Assembly: GCF_040183065.1 (NCBI RefSeq)
Contig: NC_091119.1
Coordinates: forward strand, 66,776,892 to 66,840,891
Direction: 5' to 3'
DNA: 64,000 nucleotides
Source: Periplaneta americana
Lineage: Eukaryota > Arthropoda > Insecta > Blattodea > Blattidae
The notes below the pieces were generated by a model that saw only the letters and a program-made list of their open reading frames with translations, searched no databases and was not told the origin of the DNA. This document shows, piece after piece, positions 35,396 to 46,529 of the stretch. Numbering within the stretch: the stretch's first letter is position 1; each line of letters begins with the position of its first letter. A program made the translations under genes and the position numbers.

Positions 35396-36868
35396 TGTCT
35401 CTGGTATAATTTCTTGAAAATATTAAATAAAAATATCACGACATTAGACGTGTTACGAAATTGGCTAAGTTTGCCCTACATGTTCGTGCAAATTCCTTCC
35501 CTGACATTCTGTTCTATACTTACGCAGGATTAAAAATATATAGTGTATTTTTTCTTTCGTAGTGATGTTTTCCTTCCATGTCTAACAGAATGTAACCTGC
35601 TAAAGATGTTACTGTATTTTCGTGTGTCTGATTATATAATTATATTGAATTTGTATTATTTTTTCAGTAAGGAAATTTGAAATCTTTTGACCAGCTGATA
35701 AACTGAACTAACACTATGCTTGTAATTTGTCAGAATTATATTCATGCACTAATACTATTATAGAAATCTATTATACTCTACCTTGCTCAGGATCCGCGAA
35801 CAAATAAAAAAATATTATCTGCGCGTGGGTGCATTTTAAACCAGTTTTAGAGCAATTACTTATCATGGTCGGTAGCTATCATAATTAAACTGTCGAAGGA
35901 AGTAAGTGTTATTTATGACACACCGATCATGAGAAGGGCCATTAATCAATACTGATCCAGTCTGTTGCAGCATTTCTCTACCACGAAACTGCTTCCAATT
36001 TGAAGCGTAATTGATATAGATTCCCCAAAGGCTCCAATTATTGTATGCTTACATAAATTGAATATTTTCAGGCATCTATCCCATACATGTTGGACACATT
36101 TGAAGTCATACTTGTTTCGTTCGTAGGTGTATAATTGACTTATGTTACAGGTCTTACATTTATGTAAAATTCATAAATATTACCTAAGTTTAAAAGTGAT
36201 GACGTCAGTTAAGAGATTACATTAATTTCATAACCTATAATTTAAAAAACCGTAATATACCTATCGTTAACATTTTGCTTATGAAAAATATGTTTATACG
36301 CCTTTACAGATAACTACATCGAAACAAAGTTGAATATGATATGCATGACAAGGAGGACAGGCAAGGTTCCAATTTATTGTGCTAAGTAATTCGTATTCCT
36401 TTTGATCTATCATGTTGGATGTATTTCCACTTCAGAAAGTTTCTGTCCATGTAGTTTAATTTTTAACTGGTTATTTTAACTACGGTGTATAAACTATATG
36501 GTTATTTGATGTCAGTCGAATTGGTGATAATTAAATGAGGCTAAGATCTCCACAGGATTCGCCCTACTTTTGGAGAAAATCTTGGACAAATGTTTAATTA
36601 ATCTGCACATCTGGGGACAGGATCCACACCCGAGGACAGCTTCGGATTATGATTTTAGCTCACTTAATTCCTAAGATTCGTTAATAGTATCTTGGCTATC
36701 AAATGCGGTTTTAATTTCATCTCTTAAGTTAGTGGTCGGCAAATGTAATACAAATAGAACGTGACTTCTCAACCCCCCACTCTCTAGTTCACCAATACCG
36801 GCAGAGCTTATTGACGGGATTCAAAGCGCTCACTTGTGTAGTTATCAGCGGCGGCTTAATAAGAAAGA
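35396..36868. other. No gene recognised
   Basis: AT-rich sequence without identifiable features. Confidence 0.5.
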
Positions 36869-37009
36869 ATGCCTCTTTCAAGGAAAGTAAGTGGATTAAA
36901 GAAGGCGAGGAAATATTATTTCTATAAGAAATGAAAAGAACAATACTTTATTTATGAGGAAGGGAAAAATATTATATGTTTGCTGTGTCAAAAAGCGTTA
37001 CAAGCTTGA
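36869..37009 (+). pseudogene. hAT/ZBED-type N-terminal fragment
   Basis: The frame begins MPLSRKVSGLKKARKYYFYKK, meets a stop, then continues in frame with KEQYFIYEEGKNIICLLCQK. The EQYFxxxxGKxxCLLCQxxL pattern is the start of the BED-type zinc finger in hAT transposases and their GTF2IRD2/SCAND3-like relatives. The two finger cysteines are visible; the histidines and everything downstream are missing. Truncated and dead. Confidence 0.65.
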
Positions 37010-37450
37010 TAAAATATGTGCAGTAGCGATGTGAAAATATATATATCGTGCGAATAGTTGTATCGAAGGTTAAGTGTTCAATTTTTTAAGGTTAAGTTTA
37101 TTAAAATTTAATTATCTTTTTCTGAAATATTCAGCTTTTTTCTCTTTAATTATTCATCAATGAATAGGCCTACATATTTACGTGTCTATCCATACTAATT
37201 TCGACATACACTGCATCATCACTATGATATAAGTTATATTTACAAACTTTGTCCCTTGGCAGGTGCTAATCATATTAAACTAATAAAATTGGAAGCAATT
37301 TTATGGTAGAAACAAATCAAATGCAAGCTACAATAAACCAAGTACAAAAACATAGTCGGAATTCATGAGGAAAAAGATTCTTGAGGTGAGCTATAAACAT
37401 AATATGTGGAATATTATTACTAAAACAAAAAAAAAGAAAAAGAAAACATA
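37010..37450. other. No gene recognised
   Basis: AT-rich spacer, with A-rich AAAAAAAAAGAAAAAG just before the mariner element at 37451. Confidence 0.5.
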
Positions 37451-38134
37451 CAGGGTGAGTCAGGAGGAAAGGTGCATAAGTCTGAGGAGTGATAGTATTG
37501 GTGATTCTCAACAAACACTTCTACTGTATATGAACATATCATGCCCTGTTCTTAACAGTATCTGACATACAGCTGTTTGAAAATCACGGGCGTCAGTCTC
37601 ATGTCCTTTATCAGCACTCATATGAGGACGGAACCAAAACGACATTAGATTGTAGTAGAATCAATTAAACGTATCCTGGGCGTTGGATCGGTCACGGTGG
37701 AGTCACTTCTTGGCCACCGAAGTCACCCGACCTTACTCCTTTTGTGGGGTTGGCTTAAGAGCGAAGTCTACAAGCACAAAGTGGAAACAAGAGAAGAACT
37801 TCTCGCTCGCATTTTACATGCTTCTGCTCAAGTAAAGGAATGTCCGAATCAGCTCAGATCGCAACACAGCAACTGTCTACAAGAACTGCAAAGTGCATTG
37901 AAGTTGACGGTGGACTTCTTGAACATGTTGTGTAAAGAAAAGTACATAGTTAAACAGAACATAAGGTAACGATGTTTTAATTTACTATAACCTGCACTTT
38001 TTCCGTTCCTCATTGTTTCCATTAAATTTCTACGAAACCGTTAAGAACAGGAAATGTTTATATACGCTTTATTGTTCAGAATCACCTATATAATAATTCT
38101 TCAAACCATGTACCTTTCCTCCTGACTCATCCTG
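37451..38134 (+). mobile_element. mariner-type element, internally deleted
   Basis: 684 bp bordered by TA (37449-37450, 38135-38136). TIRs of ~110 bp start CAGGGTGAGTCAGGAGGAAA (left) and CAGGATGAGTCAGGAGGAAA (right, opposite strand). They share GGTGATTCT, ATGAACATATC/ATAAACATTTC and CCTGTTCTTAAC. The interior encodes only a C-terminal transposase part: WGWLKSEVYKHKVETREELL then KECPNQLRS (37735-37870), matching the stretch just after the third catalytic residue in IS630/mariner transposases. The first two catalytic aspartates are deleted. Confidence 0.88.
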
Positions 38135-39575
38135 TATATCGAAGAAGAGATTTTAACATGTGCCTAAATAGAGTAGCACAATGTGTATGTCTTCAAAATG
38201 ATATCAACTTTGAAAGAGATAGTAATCATGATGATGAATAGTACGTTAAAGTTTTTGGTGACATTCTTAAAAAAAATACTTTGTTTGCATAAATTTGAGT
38301 TTTTAATTTTTTTGTAATAAACTGCTTTTGCTTTCATTAAAGATAGCAATGATATGAGGAAGTTCCGTTCCAAACCACATTAAGTCCACTGATGTAATTA
38401 TTTCAGGAGAGAAGAAAAACTGTCAAATATGAGAGAGAAATTGAAATACTAAAATTATTAATTACTGAAAGAATTTAATTTATTAGAATAAATTATATTA
38501 GAAATCATTTTTATATCAGGCTGTCCTGAAACACAGAAAATATCATGGACATAATACGGTTTGACATGAACATAAAGAAGAAAAAATCATTTCTTCCTCT
38601 ACATATGTAAAAATTCAACCAACTAACTAATAGGTAACACTCCTTGATTTACTCCTATGTAATATTCAATCACAAAGATAATGTTCATTAATACTAACGA
38701 TCTTGATCAGCTTTCATTTTTGTTGAGAAAATTCTTTACTTGACCCTGCTTACCGTACCTATATCATGTGCGGGAATTTCACAACAGTGGCACTGACTTT
38801 CCCTATGGTGGTTCGAACAGTGTTAAATCAAGACCCTTATCAATGTTTCTGCAGATTGAAAAAAGAATATCCTCTTGTACATTACATGATTATTGTAGAA
38901 AACAGTTTCTTTAATGAAAATAAATATCCTGACACCCATTAATAAAATAAAAAATATAGTTAAATATTATACCGAAGTTCACTTTGTTGCTGTCGTGCTG
39001 TTTTCTTCTTCACTCTTTTCCTGCTTCCTCTGCCATTCTCACCTATAGGCACTTATCCCTCCATTTCACATGCACAATTGGAATGCAGCGGCACTGAACT
39101 CATACAAAGGTCGACAATAAGTAAATACTGTAAATTGGCGCTAGTTTTTCTCAGCGCAGGAAACTTGACACGCAAACTTACAATTAAAAATATTAATTGA
39201 TTTTTGGACAGAATACTGTTTGACGCGGATAAAGATGTGGACATAATACGGTTTGCCACGAACACCCAGTTTCATGCAATCTTTTGAAGAGGATTTAATA
39301 TAGTTAGACCCAAACAGAATTCACAATAGAGCAGGCTTGCAGAACTGGGCGACAATTGTGGCGTTACGTCACTCATCGGAATATGTCACTTACCCCTTCC
39401 TTCCACCACCGCGTCATTGACTTGGTAGGGGAGGGGATTTGTATTTCGTGTCTGTCTTATGTGATTGCGTACGGGCCACAGATACGTCATTCAACGCCGG
39501 TGGACTGTGAACGGGGAACCAACGCTTTCCAAATGCTTCCCATCCCTCTCTCGCCAGTTATGTATCCCTGCAATA
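38135..39575. other. No gene recognised; short direct repeat
   Basis: GGACATAATACGGTTTG occurs at 38544-38560 and 39239-39255, with a diverged third copy at 39206-39222. No coding signature. Confidence 0.45.
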
Positions 39576-40097
39576 CTGCGTGTTCAGTTCAAAGTGTGTC
39601 ATGGCTCGCTGTATGACGTCATGTGGCTAGCCGATTAGCCTAGACAATTCAATCTTCCTACATTTCCGCAGAGGCGTATTACCTATGTGCCAGAGAAGTT
39701 GCCTAGCAAGTAAGGCGTTCATTCTGAAGAGTACTTACCGATACGTACGGTAACTCCAGTAGTGGCACAGTAATTGTTGACATTAACTTCGACGGTCAAC
39801 ATGGACACGGAGCATTTGATTTGTGTTGTGGAATGTTGCCGTACGCAACCGATGATAACAAATACCCTGCGTACGACTTGCCCGCGCAAAACGCAGTTCG
39901 AAAGAGGTTATGGTAGCACACAGACCGTACAGACCGCCATCTGTTGCTACGACGTTCAAGTTATACCATACACGTTCTCAAGTTCAGATTGAACGCCTTG
40001 ATTAATAGGCAACTTTTCTGACATAAAAGCTGAAACTCGCTTCAAATCGCTGACTCACAACAGTGACGTCATGACACACTTTGAAATGAACACCCAG
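39576..40097. mobile_element. MITE with TA target duplication
   Basis: TIRs read CTGCGTGTTCAGTTCAAAGT (left, 39576) and CTGGGTGTTCATTTCAAAGT (right, opposite strand), both continuing GTGTCATG. TA lies on both sides (39574-39575, 40098-40099). The 522-bp span contains no recognisable gene. The TA target suggests a Tc1/mariner-powered MITE. Confidence 0.78.
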
Positions 40098-41063
40098 TAG
40101 ACCATATTCAGAACTATACGAAATCATATAAAACTCAATTTCGCCTGTAGGTGGACTTGATAAAGTTTGGAACGGACGTCCTCACATGTACTGTTGTATA
40201 TACGAGCCACCGCTGAGTATTAGCAAGGAGTGTTTCAAACAATCTGTCGTATGAGCTAGGTGGATTTGTTGCGTATCAAAGTGCCTACTACTGTGTTAAG
40301 CGTTTACCATTTTATCTATTCTGATAAAGGGAAGCTCTCTCATACTCAACAGCTTATCAGGACAGTTAGCAATAAAAATAATTTGATAGTGTTGAATACA
40401 AATCATAGTAACATTTTGTGAGTCGTCTTCATTATAAGAGAATGTCAGCTGTTCCAGTATGTTACAGTTGGTAATAACGGCAGCACTGGGAAATCCTATT
40501 CAACGCCGCTTCTCACATACAAGTACAGAGTCACAACAGTAGACAGAACTCTCACACCGTGACCTTATTCAGTGAGAAAGAAATATGTTATAAACGAATT
40601 CTGTCTTCGAAAATAATTTGTGTGCCTATTCAGGACAACTGTTATTTAGGAACCTGTTCTTTTACGGAACTGCTCCGCTTGCGGTACTACTCTCAAGGAA
40701 CCGTTCAGCTAATTTCTCTTTACTACTTTACCTTGTTTCAACTACTGCGCCTTCGATATTAAAATGAGATTATTAATTATATCTGCTAAGTATTCACGAT
40801 TTAGTCAATATCGTCGTTGTTCCCGCAATAACTCCTATGTGCAAAATATAAAATTTTTCAGTAGGAAGAAAATCCACATTTATTCATCCTATGGCAGCCG
40901 TACATAGGAGACTGTGAATTCTTACATTTTCGAAACAAAGAAATATAATTACATATAGGATATTTTATTATTTGCTGCATCACTATTTAAGCTATTTAAT
41001 AGAGTAAAAATCTGAAAATCGATAAATATGTCACATAGGAGTTACTGCAGGAACGACTATATA
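40098..41063. other. No gene recognised
   Basis: Short frames only; no family signature. Confidence 0.5.
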
Positions 41064-41136
41064 CACTGTGTCATCACTAAAAGTACAGAAATAACAGCTT
41101 ATATTGTAATTTGGATAAGGTTTATAAATAAATTTC

Positions 41137-41258
41137 TTCTGAATTGTATAGAGTAACTGAAAAAGTTTTTATTTTCACTAGTACAGTTCAACATGTGCAC
41201 TATTTATAGCTCGACAGGTACCAAAACGGTACTCAACCTTTCGCCAGGTGTTCACCAA
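41137..41258 (-). pseudogene. mariner-type transposase, C-terminal end
   Basis: Minus-strand frame NTWRKVEYRFGTCRAINSAH then VELY and a stop. It continues the TPDMLV that ends at 44564. The pattern W-x-x-x-E-Y-R-x-x-x-C-R-A-x-x-x-A-H-x-E is the usual end of these transposases. The reading frame joins without a shift at the TTGGTG target duplication. Confidence 0.85.
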
Positions 41259-42029
41259 ACATAGGCGGAGTTATGGGGGGTCATGGGGAGCACTGCTCCC
41301 CCAAACGTGTTTAAATTTCTTTTCTATTAACATTATAAAATATCGAATTCAAAAGATCTTTGTTGCTTTTGTTCATGATTAAGTTTCTATGCTTAGATCA
41401 TGTGTCTGCACTATAATATTTATTTTAAATTTCTGAACGTATGAGAATTTCTGTACCGAATTTGAGGAATGGAAGCAATGTAATGTTTCTTTTGTAACAG
41501 CCTGTAATCATGTGTTAGAAGTCTGCAGGTGTTCAGGCCGCCACTTGAAGAAATAAGAATTACATATTGCACAACAATGCAGAAAAAAGAAAAGTTATAA
41601 TGTGTAAACTTAAAGACGAGATAAAATAAAATAATAATTAGAGTTTACATTTCATATGATATCTTCAGGAAGGTAAGCCTCATATAAAAACATTTCTGTT
41701 AGCACTGTTACGTAGTTCTATTAATGTACTAACAGTTGTCAATAGAAAAAGTGGACGCTCTCCAGAAGCAAAGTTCTCTTCGGGTATCTTCGCTACAGTT
41801 CGGAGACAGGCGATGTTACATGTTGTTGTATCACGTTGCCTGATATATCTACAGTTATAATTAAAGTATTATTTGTGTTACTTGATAGCGTAATGCAGTA
41901 GTGTCAGAGTTGTAAGCTCCAAAACTGGTTGTGGAGCTAGATCGGAGCGTGAACTTGCTTATGGCTGTAGAAACACCGGAGCACGCAACGAGTCTAGTGG
42001 AGCGCTCCGCTCCGTTTATTCTACGTCTG

Positions 42030-42100
42030 ACAAAGCTGGCGTAATGGTAGCGGTCTGGCCTCTTATTCGTGAGGTCCTGCGTTCGAATATAACCTCGTGC
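42030..42100 (+). mobile_element. tRNA-like SINE head
   Basis: GCTGGCGTAATGGTAGCGG resembles an A box with flanks, and CCTGCGTTCGAATATAAC a B box, with about tRNA spacing (TCTGGCCTCTTATTCGTGAGG between). The 3' half of the T arm is mismatched and no CCA-less acceptor pairing is evident. It is therefore a SINE head or pseudo-tRNA rather than a working tRNA gene. Confidence 0.55.
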
Positions 42101-42432
42101 TCTTTATGTTATTTTTTTGTTTTGTTTTTAAGAGAGAGATACAAAATATACATAATTGCTCCTTTCCCTTTTATGATTATTTTAGTAATTAACATCAGAT
42201 TCATGAATGTATTATGCCATGCCTTTATCATTACTTATTATGACATTATAGCTGCAAATGCAAAGAAAAAAAAGATTTTATTCTCAACAAAAATATCTTT
42301 CGTGGCATAAACAAAAGAAACTTACTGGCGTCTGCCTTAGAACATTCAAACAATCGTTCAAAAAACAAAACAAAAAGCTACGATTCAATATATTTAATCT
42401 ATCTTTCCCACATCTGGATCACATCTTGCATT

Positions 42433-42552
42433 CGATTATTTTTACGACCTTTATCAACATCTTGATTATTTAGCGTCTGAATGAGGTGAAGGTAATAATG
42501 CCGGTGAAATGAGTCCGGGGTCCAGCACCGAAAGTTACCCAGCATTCTTGCA
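42433..42552 (-). mobile_element. tRNA-derived SINE, 3' half
   Basis: Minus-strand fragment of the 7308 family. It retains TGCTGGGTAACTTTCGG, GGACTCATTTCACCGGC and GTTGATAAAGG, and lacks the tRNA head. It adjoins the LINE fragment that follows. Confidence 0.85.
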
Positions 42553-42569
42553 GGCGAGTGGGCATGGAA

Positions 42570-43190
42570 TCGACTAGAGTCTTTTCAAATAACTACTATT
42601 CTCAGCCCCGATATGCCAAGCATCCTGGACATACATAAGCGTTCTGCCTATAGGCAGGTCTTTCACTGCAAACCCAGCATTCGCCAATCTTTCCTATTTT
42701 CTGCCTTCCCCTTAGTCTCCGCACATGATCCACATATCTTAATGTCGTCTATTATTTGATATCTTCTTCTGCCTCGAACTCTGCTCCCATTCACCATTCC
42801 TTCCAGTGCATCCCTCAGTAGGCAGTTTCTTCTCAACCAGTGACCCAACCGATTCCATTTTCTCTTTCTAATCAGTTTCACCATCATACTTTCTTCATCC
42901 ACTTTTTCCAACACAACTTCATTTCTTATTCTGTCTGTTCACTTCACACGTTCCATTTTTCTCCACATCCACATTTCAAGTGCTTCTATATGTTTCTCTT
43001 CATTTCATCGTAATGTCCATTTTTTTCCCCATACAGTGCCACACAAAACACTTCACTAGTCTGTTCCTTAGTTCTTTTTCCAGAGGTCGCAGAAGATGCT
43101 TCTTTTTCTGTTAAAAGCTTCCTTTGCTCAGCAAAGTTTTTCTTGAGAAGGATAAATGCGTTAACTTCCCGTTGCTTTCCGCACACCACT
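42570..43190 (-). pseudogene. Non-LTR retrotransposon ORF2 C-terminal region
   Basis: Minus strand. An N-terminal segment to FCVALYGEKNGHYDEMKRNI (a weathered VxLYGxETWTxxxxxxxxL) is followed, after a frameshift near 42,990 and a stop, by IEALEMWMWRKMERV, VLEKVDEE, KWNRLGHWLRRNCLL, RGRRRYQIIDDIK and the end DLPIGRTLMYVQDAW. This is the region after the RT domain in a widespread arthropod LINE family distinct from the one at 22098. Several breaks; dead. Confidence 0.88.
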
Positions 43191-43454
43191 GTCTCTTTCG
43201 AATCTTAATAGATTCTAGGGGGCCCAAGTGTGGCGGTGAAGAGAGTGGATTTGATTAATTGGGCCCTCCGGACTTCACCGAAATTCACCGCAAGGGTTAA
43301 ATATTAGTTCTATCAGGATTTTTGACCCGATCAGATACCTGTAAATCCCAATTAGCCTTTGTCCCCCGCATCCTGGACGAACTTCTACAAATCATCAGAA
43401 AATCTTGGAGAGGAATTGGGCCAATTTTTCCGCAAATGTTTCTTTACTTTTTCC

Positions 43455-43530
43455 CTCGTAGTGCAGTCGGAAGAACGTCGTAATTTTTATGTAAACGTCT
43501 CAGGTTCAATTCCTCGTCACTCCTTTTCAT
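43455..43530 (+). mobile_element. tRNA-like SINE head
   Basis: CCTCGTAGTGCAGTCGG (A-box region) and CAGGTTCAATTCCTCG (B box) are at tRNA-like spacing within 43459-43519. T-rich DNA follows. Degenerate. Confidence 0.5.
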
Positions 43531-43624
43531 TTTATTGTGTTTGAAGATAATATAATGTAATAATGTAAAAAGAAAAAAACTAACACCAGTATTATGCAAC
43601 TGCATTGTTCCAAACCTAATATTA

Positions 43625-44035
43625 AATTTATGTTATTTATTTCGCTAAAGAACGATAACAGAATATAAATGATAACTTGAATATTATTTATATCGCTAAC
43701 AACGATAACAGAATATAAATAACTTCAATATTGTTTATACAGGATCACTAAAGAACGATAACATAATATAAATGATAAATATCGGTTTGTTTAATTAATA
43801 TAAGATATTATATAATATATAATTAATTATTTAAATAAAATTACCTATTTTACAAAGAAAAATGGTTATTTATATTACAATAACTTCTTATATAAATTCA
43901 GAGTATTTATATCGCGAAAGAACGATAACAGAATATTAATGGTAACTTGAATATTATTTATAACGCGAAAGAACGGTAACAGAATACAAATTATAATTTG
44001 AATATTATTTATATCGCTAAAGAACGATTAAAAAA
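43625..44035. repeat. ~54-bp AT-rich tandem repeat
   Basis: Units with CGCTAAAGAACGATAACAGA, ATATAAATGATAACTTG and AATATTATTTATAT recur near 43650, 43698, 43752, 43915, 43970 and 44020, with an unrelated AT-rich interval at 43,790-43,900. Confidence 0.8.
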
Positions 44036-44044
44036 ATAAAATGA

Positions 44045-44118
44045 AAACTTGAACAAGACCCGAACTCCCAATCTTTCAATCATTAAGCGAGCACTCTACC
44101 GCTGGTCTACGAGACGCA
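44045..44118 (-). mobile_element. tRNA-like SINE head
   Basis: On the minus strand: CTCGTAGACCAGCGGTAGAG (A box region), GCTCGCTTAATGATTGAAAG, then GGGAGTTCGGGTCTTGTTC (B box). A tRNA-like origin is clear, but the T arm has changes and the anticodon arm is not convincing. Confidence 0.6.
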
Positions 44119-44563
44119 GATATGAAATAATTTCATAGTTCCGGAACTGCTTATATAAGGACATGCATCGTTTAACATCGCCGTGACCCGAAGTGGACTT
44201 AGAAAATTTTCGCTGTTCACGAGTGCGGCCACTTTTTTTTTTTTTGACAACTGTACATGTAGGAGAGAGAGAAAAAGAGGGAGATTGTTTTAAGTTATGC
44301 CCTATTATAATTTGTACTAGACCTACAGTTCAAGCCCTGTACATTCGGTCCGAAACATTGCGGATGTGGTTGTAACACTGTAAAAAAACATGCCCTCGAA
44401 AATACTAAATGATCATATTACGATATAAGTACTGTACTGTACCACAGTCAAGCTATAATGCGGGCAGGAGGTAATTGATGTCCCCCATAACCTCATTATA
44501 TGGAGATTCTATGGCTTTGCTTTGCCCCCCCCCCCAAGGAAAATGTTCTCTCTCCGCCTATGT

Positions 44564-45202
44564 CACCAACATATCAGGTGTTATAAGCTCAACTGCTTGA
44601 ATGATACGCTGTCTTAAATCAATCAAATTACAAACTTTTCTGCTGTACACAAAATTTTTAATAAATCCGCACGCAAAAAAAAATTCAAGGAGCTAAATCC
44701 GGGGATCTAAGCGGCCAGGAAGTTGGCTCACCCCTGCCAATCCAATTTCTTGGGAAGGTTACATCCAAAAACGCTTTAATATTTCGATGGAAGTGTGGTG
44801 GGGTATCATCCTGCTGAAATGTCAAACCTGGTGGAATAGCAAAGTTCTCCAGCATATCAAGGTACGTGACTCTGAATCTGCAGTTCCCTACTAGCCTGCC
44901 TAATTGATTTACGTGGGCTTCTAGCAAATGATTCGCGCACCTGATTCACAGTCATTTCGGCCATAATCCTTTTTAGAATGTTTTCCTGTCTTTGAAATCA
45001 ATCTTCCATTATCTCGTAGAGTTCTATCCCACTCATAAATGGATTTGCGTGTACGAGGATCAATATTCCATTCCCTCCATATACGTCGATGAACACGCGT
45101 AACTGAATTCAATTCTGCAAACCAGAGCAGGCATTGAAATTTTTGCTGTACCATCCACATCTCTATTGACAAGGAACTAGACTGATAAATGCAAATGTTC
45201 AT
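44564..45202 (-). pseudogene. mariner-type transposase, N-terminal and central parts
   Basis: Minus strand. The first part (45202-44921) has an HTH domain: MVQQKFQCLLWFAELNSVTR then RRIWREWNIDPRTRKSIYEW. A frameshift/deletion follows at about 44,925. The second part (44927-44564) has LTFQQDDTPPHFHRNIKAFL (second catalytic Asp), RNWIGRGEPTSWPLRSPDLAP (third Asp) and, after a shift, GFIKNFVYSRKV through TPDMLV. The block holding the first catalytic Asp is missing. The last 30 codons lie at 41137-41258, beyond the insertion. Confidence 0.88.
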
Positions 45203-45377
45203 TCATACAACAATAAGCTTGAAACGAAACATTGTACACAATAATGACCATGGAAAAGATATGAAACGAAATATTGGAGAGTTTTTCTATTGATTGAGCT
45301 TTATCTTAAGGAATTATAATATACAGTTGTGAAATTATAAGCTGTCATTTCTGTATACTCTGAGTGTGGACACGGTG

Positions 45378-46529
45378 TATACATTAATAGTTATTTACGT
45401 AACTAGGGCAGAAAGTGATACTTTCGTGTACGAGTGAGACGTTTGCTCGAGTCCGGAATTTCGAAACGAAAGACACTTTCGTACTAGTTACGTACAATAT
45501 ATTTTTGGCTTAACTACATGGACTTTCTATGTGAATTAATATTAACCTATTAAATAATCACAGACTATTGAGATTTTTGTTGGCTAGGAGTCACGGCTTT
45601 CTAATACATTGTCTTTATAGCAGGTCTAGTTATAACGTCATGAATGTTGTGTAGCTATTAGTGTCGTGCAATGTTCGAACATGAGAGGGGATATCAAGAT
45701 ACTACGAACTTTTCCCTACTCCATAGGCATCCCAACAGTACGTGGAAGTTAAGCATGTAAACTAAAATAACCGAGTCAGTTGAAAACCGGTCAGAGGCTT
45801 TAGCTTTGTTTTCTGAACAAAAACTTGTAAAATCTGAACAAAATTCGCGACTAGCAGACGAAATTTTACGAATTGTATTAAGAGTGGCAATTTATGACGT
45901 ATGTCCTTAGGTTGTTGTAGCACAGTAAAAATAAAGGTGAAATAAAATATAATTGCCTATCTATAAATCAATATTGTGTAGTCTATATCAGATGATTGGG
46001 TTGAGAGTCCGCCACTGGGATCCGAACGAAGTGCTCTATACTCTTCGATTGATATTACATCTTATGTAATGCGGCTTGCGTCCAGTGATGTCATCGTGAG
46101 TACAAATTCTCCGACGGCTGGATTAGAGTGTAGGTCCCCTGCTTTCTACTCTAAGACATTTCTCGGGATACACTGCTTCTGGAAAACAATAAGCTACCAT
46201 TTGTCATTCGAATTCATTTCTTCTTATCAGAAACAACAGCGTCACTTACTAGGTTAAGTTATTGTTGTACGCTGAAGTCTTGGAACTGGTGAGAGAGAGA
46301 ATTCTTTTAGTCGACTTACAGAGATATAATTTTTCAAAGGCCAGTTATTCGGCCTTATTGATGAAAAATGTGTAATAAAAATTTCTGATACGTAACAGAA
46401 ACTTTTGTTAAACAGCTGTTCGATATGGACACGCTTAAAAAATTGTGCTTCAAACTAACTTTCAATATCCATAACATTGTGGATTGTTTATTATCGAAGT
46501 TAATTGTGTGTTTAATGGTTTAGATTGCA
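45378..46529. other. No gene; small inverted repeat
   Basis: An imperfect inverted repeat (TACGTAACTAG and GAAAGTG words) frames 45398-45507. The rest is unassigned. Confidence 0.45.

Larger units (their letters stand above)
41259..44563. mobile_element. 3.3-kb element with 12-bp TIR and 6-bp TSD
   Basis: It starts ACATAGGCGGAG (41259-41270) and ends CTCCGCCTATGT (44552-44563), perfect 12-bp inverted repeats. Both ends lead into G-rich runs (GGGGGG/CCCCCC). CACCAA is duplicated at 41253-41258 and 44564-44569. The uninterrupted target is inferred from the mariner reading frame. The interior is a mixture of SINE and LINE pieces and a tandem repeat, with no transposase of its own recognised. 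Superfamily unresolved: 6-bp TSDs are uncommon among cut-and-paste groups. Confidence 0.75.
41064..45377 (-). mobile_element. mariner-type element split by a 3.3-kb insertion
   Basis: The ends CACTGTGTCATCACT (41064) and, on the opposite strand, CACCGTGTCCACACT (45377) both lead into GTAY-ACAGAAATRACAGCTTATA. TA lies on each side. Removing the insertion at 41259-44563 leaves a ~1-kb element whose minus-strand transposase reads across the join. It is the longest mariner copy in the window but lacks part of its catalytic core. Confidence 0.88.

Noticed and set aside
42030..42100. Functional tRNA gene
   Set aside because: Box A and B are present but T-arm pairing is imperfect and no acceptor stem is evident; treated as a SINE head. 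The same applies to 10255, 43455, 44045 and 54405.
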